Of a stretch of DNA of 64,000 bases, positions 58,195-64,000 are shown piece after piece. The stretch is from Eublepharis macularius (Eukaryota; Chordata; Lepidosauria; Squamata; Eublepharidae). Under the pieces are notes generated by a model. The model searched no databases. It saw only the letters and a program-made list of their open reading frames with translations, and had not been told where the DNA came from. Where the stretch lies: contig NC_072790.1 of NCBI RefSeq assembly GCF_028583425.1, positions 63,512,052 to 63,576,051 of the forward strand, in the 5' to 3' direction. Numbering within the stretch: the stretch's first letter is position 1; the number at the start of each line of letters is the position of its first letter. A program made the translations under genes and the position numbers.

Positions 58195-59300
58195 CCCCAG
58201 CATGGCCATGCTGCCCAAGAAGGAAGCAAAGGCTGCTACTTCTGGGGTGCTGGCAGCAGCAAGGCCAACCTCTAAGGCTACTAGGGTGGATGATCGGCTG
58301 TGGGTGAATCCCAGTCATGGGCAGACTCCGGGACCCACTTCTTCTGCCACACACAGCATGTGCCCGGTGTCAGGATAGCCAGGCAGATGCTCCCCTGGGT
58401 CTCCTGGCAAGCAGGTCCAGACATCATGGCCAGTCAAGGGTATGCTGGTGCCCAGCGGACCCAAGGGACAGTGCACTCTCCAGGGGATTTCTTGAGCTTT
58501 GGAGCTCCTCTCCAAGACTTTGGAGCAGCTTGGGACCTCCAGGTCCACTGCAGCTACCGCTGCTCTGGAGTCCTTTGACAACCCCCTGGTAGTTGGTAAG
58601 GCCACCAGGGGCAGGAAGCCTTCAAAAGGGCAGCTTCCAGCACTTTTGCCCAGTAGCAGTTCCAGCAGCTCTAGCAACCCAGATTGGTAAAAATGGCCTG
58701 CCAGGAAGAAGGCCAGCCACACACATAGGAGGGGGCAGTGTGCCAAGCACCAGAATGAGGACTCAGATAGCAAGGAAGCCTCGTCAGCCAAAGAGGTGGT
58801 GGGTTCCAAGAAGGATTATTGGGAGGCAGTGGCCCAGGTACATGGCCTACCAGCTTGGGCGCTGTGAGGAGGGCCAGGTACAGGCAGGTGAGAGCCGGCC
58901 CCCAGAAGTTATGGGCGGAAGATCCAGCTGAGGGTTTCCTCCCGACTGCTTCATCTTTCATGAAGACAAGGACCCACTTGTGACTTACCTCGCCTGTAAA
59001 TTGTGGAAGTGGATCTTGGATGAGTACTATATGAATGTTTTGTGGCTAATATAGTCAGAAGCAGAGGACAAGAGGAGCACCCCTCCTCTCAAAACAGGAT
59101 AGGAAAGCGGCCAAAAACGAAGTGGTGGAGTTCACCTTCCACAACTGGCTGGAGAGTGGTTTATGGGGGTGGTTCAGGCAACCTACCCAGAGAGGAGCTG
59201 GCACTTGACCAACCACTTGGGCAACGTGCTGCAGGCACAGGCCCTCATGGGCAATAATGAGGCCATGGAGTATGATGACACCTACAATGGAGTTCTGGGG
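58195..59300 (+). pseudogene. gag-like region of the Ngaro/DIRS-like element, broken
   Basis: Frames shift several times. Recognisable are LLPSSSSSSSSNPDW, WPARKKASHTHRRGQC, SSAKEVVGSKKDYWEAVAQVHG and DKDPLVTYLACKLWKWILDEYY, which recalls the I-W-x-x-E-Y-V-D region of gag-like proteins in vertebrate DIRS/Ngaro copies. Ser-rich and basic segments would fit a nucleic-acid-binding coat protein. At least three stops interrupt it. I place it by resemblance only. Confidence 0.45.
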
Positions 59301-59369
59301 CATACAGGACCTACATTCATTCAGTGTTTATGGAATTCCATTAATGGTTTCTCTTTTGGTAGTTCTTGC

Positions 59370-59960
59370 AAGTTGGCAGAAATTGGTATGGATCTGTGAG
59401 CACAGCATCATTCACTAGGCAGGCATCTATGCATCATTGTCTGGATGGGACCAGCAACTGGGACTGGATGGAACCATCAATGTCACCTGGCTTGGCATCA
59501 AGGCATGTGACTTGTTGGTGCCAACTGTTCTTCGCCATGCCACACATTGTGCCCCGCCAGATGCTCTGATCATACAACTGGGAGAGAATGATGTGCACAC
59601 AGCAGAGATTAGACTTGAGGGATTCCATGGTGGCTGACCTGGAACGCCTCTGCAGACTCTTTCTTTAAATGTACCTTCTGTGGTCGGACTTGCTCAAGTG
59701 GCGCTCATGGCGTGGGGCTTCTTGGCCAGATTTGGCCAGGCAGAAGTTGGCCAGGGCTGTGGGGCAGTTCGTGGAGGAAGAGAGTGTGTGTGAGATTCCT
59801 CACTCAGACATATTTTTTTGGCTAGAGGTGTAATACAGTCTGGATGGTGTGCACCTGTCCAGCAGGGAGCAGTACATTTAGTTGCAGGACATTCAGGAAG
59901 GCCTACGGAGTTGGTTGCAGCTTTAGGAGCTTTGGCAGGAGACATTTTGTGGCTCTTGTG
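59370..59960 (+). pseudogene. SGNH-hydrolase-like ORF of the retroelement, broken
   Basis: Pieces in shifting frames match the vertebrate retroelement hydrolase family. HSIIH then AGIYASLSGWDQQLGLDG (about 59407-59468) takes the block I place. INVTWLG follows, then DALIIQLGENDVHTAE (59563-59604) with block III G-x-N-D. LDGVHLSSR (about 59840-59866) carries block V D-G-V-H. The Ser, Asn, Asp and His positions of SGNH enzymes are therefore all visible, but stops and frameshifts (for example at 59416 and near 59610) prevent expression. Such hydrolases usually act on esters; their role in retroelements is not settled. Confidence 0.6.
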
Positions 59961-60300
59961 GTGGTTTGGACATTGGGGTTGGATCTTTTGGGGGTAACAC
60001 TGGGCCTGCGAGCTCAGTTTCCTCAGGAAGGGGATCCCCCTAAGGGATCTTGGGAGTGAAGTATGGCAGGAGAATGCCCAGCTCAGGAGCTGTCCAGGTG
60101 TCCTCACTCCCAGGTGGCAGGGTATCCTCACAGGGATGTATGCTCATGTGGTATCCCAATTGTTGTTATCTCATGGTTCCCCCCCACACACACACGTGAG
60201 CTGAGGGAGCATGGTGGGTCATTAGCTGGCTGGCAGGTCAGCTGATGATTGGATCCAATCCCTATGCATTGCCAATGCACCACAAGCTTGAACCAATAGC

Positions 60301-60548
60301 ATTGTGGCCTCTTTTAACTCCAGCTAATGTTGTTCTATGTATTTTGTCACTGTGCCCTCATCCCCCCCATCAGTGATGGGCCTGCAAACACCGACCCCCA
60401 GACTTACCTGGGTGGCCCGCAGCCCATGGGTGGGAGAGGGTCATGGCATGGCAGCGGCCATCTTTGTGGCTCCTAGCATCCCCTGTTGTTCTGTTTATTT
60501 TAGCACTGTCCCCTCACCTCCTCCCATCAGCACTCAGCCTGCAATGAC
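60301..60548 (+). repeat. split direct repeats B1-A2-B2
   Basis: B1 (about 60301-60390): ttgtggcctc, gttgttctatgtattttgtc, actgtgccctca, ccatcagtgatgggcctgca. A2 (about 60386-60463) as described for A1. B2 (about 60464-60548): ttgtggctcc, gttgttctgtttattttagc, actgtcccctca, ccatcagcactcagcctgca. B1 and B2 are clearly the same block. Confidence 0.7.
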
Positions 60549-60744
60549 ATAACATGAATGTGAATGGCTCATCTTTAGACTATCTAACATTGATTTCCCC
60601 CCAAGGACAGTAGAAATGAGCAAGAGTGCAGCAAAAGGTCATCATCTGAATTTACCTATTTGCTAGAATGGAGAGACTGGTGTAGGAGGAAGAGACAGCT
60701 GGATTTCTGGTTTCTCTTTTGCCTCTTTAAAGGCCTTTTCATCA

Positions 60745-60860
60745 TCTCCTGGAAGCTGATTCCAGATGGTTAGCCATGTTAGTCTGTAGCAGTAAAATAA
60801 AGCAGGGGTCCAGAGGGACTTTTGAGATTAGCAAATTTATTCCAACATAAACTGTAATGA
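60745..60860 (+). repeat. dispersed repeat (tagccatgttagtctgt family)
   Basis: tccagatggttagccatgtt, agtctgtagcagtaaaataa, gcaggggtccagagggactt and ttgagattagcaaatttatt show the typical head of the family in sense orientation. Confidence 0.6.
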
Positions 60861-60869
60861 GTCAGAGCA

Positions 60870-62870
60870 TATTTCATTATATGCACCAAGTGACACTTCT
60901 GAACAGAGATTCATTTGAGAGAACACCTTAACATGCACAAATGTGCCTTTTCACAGGCCCTAGATAGCTATGTTTGAGTCGAACTCAGGGTCCTTTGGAA
61001 AATTCCTAGAGATTTGGGAGCAATATCAAAGGAGGGAGGAATTTGGGAAGAGAAGGCAATCAGCAGGGATATGACGGTATAGGTTCTGCCTCTCCCGCTC
61101 CCAAGCTGCCATTTCCTCCAGGGAAACTGATTTATGAAGTCTGGAGACCATGTGTAATTCCAGGAGAATTACAGGCCCCACCTTGAGATTGGTAACCGTA
61201 CTTGAATGGAAGACCAGATTTCCTTTCCACCCCAGTCCTGCACTTTACCTTTTACATAGGAAATATTTAGGACCAAGGGTAGCATTTCAAAATCTGGACT
61301 CTAGTATCAAGAGATCCTCATACTTAATATATGTTTGATTGATTCATTTCCTGTTAGGACAGCATATGTCCTTATTGCAAAGATAAATTTTCTCAAGATG
61401 CTCAGAGCCAGGGTTGTGGTGGTTAGTTGAGTAAGTGAAAGGATAAAAAGCCGGAAGCGCTGTTTAATTAGAGAGACAAATAGCAGTGACCAAATTGCTT
61501 GACATCCAAGCCTTGCTAGCACTGTATCAGCTTTTGTGTCTAGCCAGTAGCTATATAACATGCATACATGTTTGGTATCCAATCCATATCATTAAGTTAA
61601 TGTCAAATAACATGAGTAATAAAAACATAGAAGACCTTCTGATTCCTTCTTCAGGGCTACTGTTTTATTGTCCAAGCAAGTTGCGTCTTCTGACTACACA
61701 ATTAATTACATCTGGAGGAAACCATTTGTTCACATCCACATTGTTTGAATATTATTCTTATGACCTACACGTAGAAGTGTATAAATGGAGACGGAGGGAG
61801 GGATTGATTTGGTTTACAACATTTGACTGCATTTAATTTTCTTTGTTTAAGTCAATGAAGAATGCATTTCTGGCAGTAAAATCTTTGCTTCCCATCCAAT
61901 ACGGAAGACAATTTCAGGGACTGTGCTTCTTGCTGAAGGCATCATGCATCATGCCTGGCAGTTTCAGAAAGACAGGCGAAAGGATCCAGTGTTATAAGCA
62001 ATTAGGCTTTCTTGTAGAGCAAGCAGGAGCAAACAATTGACATCTCTCTCTCTCTCTAGAGAATTAGACTTTCTTCAAGCATTCTTCAGTGTTCAACTGC
62101 AGCATTTGTGCAGCAGGTTTCTATTTTTCTCTTTTGTGAATATGAATTCTAAGTGTCAAAATCTGTCAATATTTCATTTTTATTAAATAATAAATGAAAA
62201 TATAATGCAAATAAATGAAAATTAACTCATAACATTTGTAAAAAAAAATACTCTGAAATGTTTCATATTTGTGTTTGTGTGTTATCAAAAGCAGATGGGA
62301 AAATGTTGAAATGAAAGAAAGATAAGAAGGACTTAGAAAAGTTCTCTCTTCTTGTATCAGTGCATACACACCCAAAAGGCAAGCAATAAAAAGATATAAG
62401 GGGAAAAGTCAAGTGAAATCCACTCTAGTTATATAATTATTTTAAAGTCCTCCTTATCATTTGAATGTGGAGTGTGGAAGTTTTTTGTTACTGTGAGTCG
62501 TTTTGCAATCAAGGCAAGAGATATCAAGAATTTCTTCCAAACGTTTTTGGAATTCATCCAAGATGGCTACTGACTTTAAGAAAATCAAGATTAGCCCTCC
62601 TCTGAAATGTATGACAGTTTGTTCAGCTTATGGTTGTAATAAATCAAATAGCTGCTTAGGGTCTTATAAAAATGCCTTGTTATCTCTGAGCATACTAGTA
62701 TCAACCAGTGAATTCTAGAAAACCGTTTAAGCACAACTGAAAATACACCTGTGCCTATGGAGGACATACATCCTGTCTTATACAGGACAAGCTTGCTTTA
62801 AGTTGGTACCAATATGGCATCAGATGTCATAAATCCAGCTTCTCTTCATGCCCTGCAGCCAGCCATGAAC
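60870..62870. other. intergenic, no gene recognised
   Basis: AT-rich to average DNA. A piece near 61175-61225 (gattggtaaccgtacttgaa tggaagaccag) may be a worn 5S-SINE head. A short (CT)n tract is at 62042-62057. Frames of up to 116 codons resemble no known protein. Confidence 0.5.
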
Positions 62871-62879
62871 GTGTGGCAG

Positions 62880-64000
62880 TCTAGCAGGCCTGCACAGGTG
62901 CAGAACCACTTCTGCACAGCCTGTAAGCCCAGCCAGCAGTCTGCGGGAAAGGGAGGAGGGGATAATTTTGCCCCCTGACCCCTCTCAATGCCATGTTCCA
63001 CACTCAGCCTCCCCCTGCCAGTTTACCTCAGCTAAGTAGGCTGCTTGCCCACTCCTTTAAGGCCTCAGCTCTGGAAAGGAGAAGGATGTGACAGAGTGTT
63101 GCCAAGTAGGCCCCCTCCCCTGCTTTAAGGCCTGCCATGAACTGTGTTAAAGTTTCCTGCGCTACTGTTTCACTGCTGCACAAAGATTGCTTTGCACGTG
63201 TGTGCTCTGATACACGTGTCAGTTTCCTGCCTGCGTGTCAATTGCCTTGCTGCTGTTATAGACTGTGTAGTTTACTGACTCCATGTTTGGCTAACTGCAC
63301 AAAAGGACTCTCTTTCTGGGCAGCCCTGCCCTGACCTGTATCTGGAATTCCCAGTGTGTGTTTGGACTTTGCTACAAGTGTGCCCCATGCCTGCATTGCC
63401 ATCTGCCACGGACCGTGCCTGTTCCCTGCTTTGGACTGTGTTTTGTGTGCTGTTCCCCCTGCCTCCATGGAAGCCTGCCTCATATGGGCCCAAGCCGCTG
63501 CTAGCAGCCGGGCGCCAGCCGGGGAAACCTCCAGCGAGCCTGGCTAGGCGCTCCCTGGTCAGTTCCCGCCTGGAGCCTCCCGCGGGCCGGTCGCCGAGCT
63601 TGCCCTCGCTATCGGGCAGCCTGCTATCCAGCCCCAGCTATGCCCAGCCGGCATCCATGTTCTTAGGCAGCCAGAAGACCCTGGGAAGAAGACTGCTTTG
63701 AGAAGCCATTTCGGCGAAGCGGGCACACCACGTCCGCAGCGAGAGCCCCTCGCCCCGCTCTGCATATCTTAGGAGCCGCCCCGGAGAAGAACTAAGTGCC
63801 GACCATCCCAAGCACTTAGAGAATGCATCTCAAAGAAACCTCCGCATTCCAGAGCTGATGACATCAGGACAAGCCCTGTCCGCTGGAACATCCTTTCAGC
63901 CCACTTGGATTTCCCCCTCCCTCTTTTGTCCCCTCTTCCTGAGGTGTCACTTATCACGATCTGATTACCAAAGTGGCCCATCCAAGCCATTCAGTGACCC
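62880..64000. other. GC- and CpG-rich terminal segment, identity unknown
   Basis: GC content and CpG density rise sharply from about 63480 to 63780 (gccgggcgccagccgggg, cctcccgcgggccggtcgcc). Upstream (63130-63480) is pyrimidine- and tgc-rich text with tgcctg/gactgtg words repeated, which looks like a repeat 5' UTR. It could be the promoter end of a retroelement running off the window, or a CpG island of the next gene. Frames on both strands are short and unlike known proteins. Confidence 0.35.

Larger units (their letters stand above)
57594..60548 (+). mobile_element. Ngaro/DIRS-like retroelement, decayed, about 3 kb, split direct repeats
   Basis: The 5' end (A1, about 57594-57671) recurs near the 3' end (A2, about 60386-60463), where it is sandwiched between two copies of another block (B1 about 60301-60390, B2 about 60464-60548). 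This A1...B1-A2-B2 order is the split-direct-repeat layout of Ngaro-type tyrosine-recombinase retroelements. Inside are a Ser-rich gag-like stretch (58195-59300) and a SGNH-hydrolase-like ORF (59370-59960). No reverse transcriptase or recombinase was recognised, so the copy is internally deleted or belongs to a non-autonomous family. Confidence 0.6.

Noticed and set aside
59694..60131. 145-codon - strand frame
   Set aside because: Antisense shadow of the SGNH-hydrolase region, which gives recognisable motifs on the + strand.
44838..64000. Exons of neighbouring genes (FAM83B expected downstream by human synteny)
   Set aside because: No open frame or motif resembling it was seen; the stretch is repeats and unassigned DNA.
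1..64000. CRISPR arrays, operons, prokaryotic promoters, bacterial IS elements
   Set aside because: Intron-bearing vertebrate gene and eukaryotic retroelements throughout; no spaced short repeats of CRISPR type.

Overview
This is a piece of vertebrate nuclear DNA, most likely from a squamate reptile (lizard or gecko type). The evidence is a split gene with GT/AG introns, several tRNA-derived and one 5S-derived SINE that look like Sauria SINEs, decayed L2-type and L1-type LINEs, many non-autonomous hAT-like DNA transposons with 8-bp target duplications, and long (CT)n/(AAAT)n microsatellites. There are no bacterial features. The species call rests on recognising repeat families and was not checked against a database.

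The one host gene I can support is TINAG (tubulointerstitial nephritis antigen), on the + strand from 851 to 44837. I could assemble it end to end: 11 coding exons, all boundaries on GT/AG, reading phases matching at all ten junctions, 1428 coding bases, 475 residues plus stop. The product is a secreted basement-membrane protein: signal peptide, somatomedin-B-like cysteine cluster (about 54-105), a short Cys-rich segment (126-160), and a cathepsin-B-like C-terminal half (about 220-475). The nucleophile Cys is replaced by Ser249 (His416 and Asn441 are kept), so it should be a non-proteolytic papain-fold protein, as in the rest of the family.

Introns. Intron 1 (1224-8935) holds an L2 LINE. A 1.6-kb element with an intact L1-type ORF1 and no ORF2 (HAL1-like) is inserted in its 3' end, with a 9-bp target duplication. 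A LINE 3' fragment with a 20-bp target duplication follows. Intron 2 holds two long hAT-like elements (10003-11135 and 11457-12982). Introns 3-8 carry SINEs, foldback MITEs, a (CT)35 tract, a possible LTR and an AT-rich cruciform-prone tract. Intron 9 is 15.9 kb and is a transposon landing zone: hAT-like elements at 31711-32539, 32894-33307, 41324-41666 and 42048-42346, an antisense L2 split by another MITE, and a tRNA-SINE split by a 352-bp solo LTR.

Downstream of TINAG (44838-64000) I found no further host exon. The stretch holds a decayed L1 ORF2 (46000-49290) with a foreign insertion, antisense L1 and L2 pieces, a second copy of the 31711-type hAT-like element (53644-54372), an L2 3' end, and a roughly 3-kb element (57594-60548). 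That last element has A1...B1-A2-B2 split direct repeats, a gag-like Ser-rich stretch and a decayed SGNH-hydrolase-like ORF, which points to a Ngaro/DIRS-type tyrosine-recombinase retroelement. The final kilobase is GC- and CpG-rich and of unknown identity.
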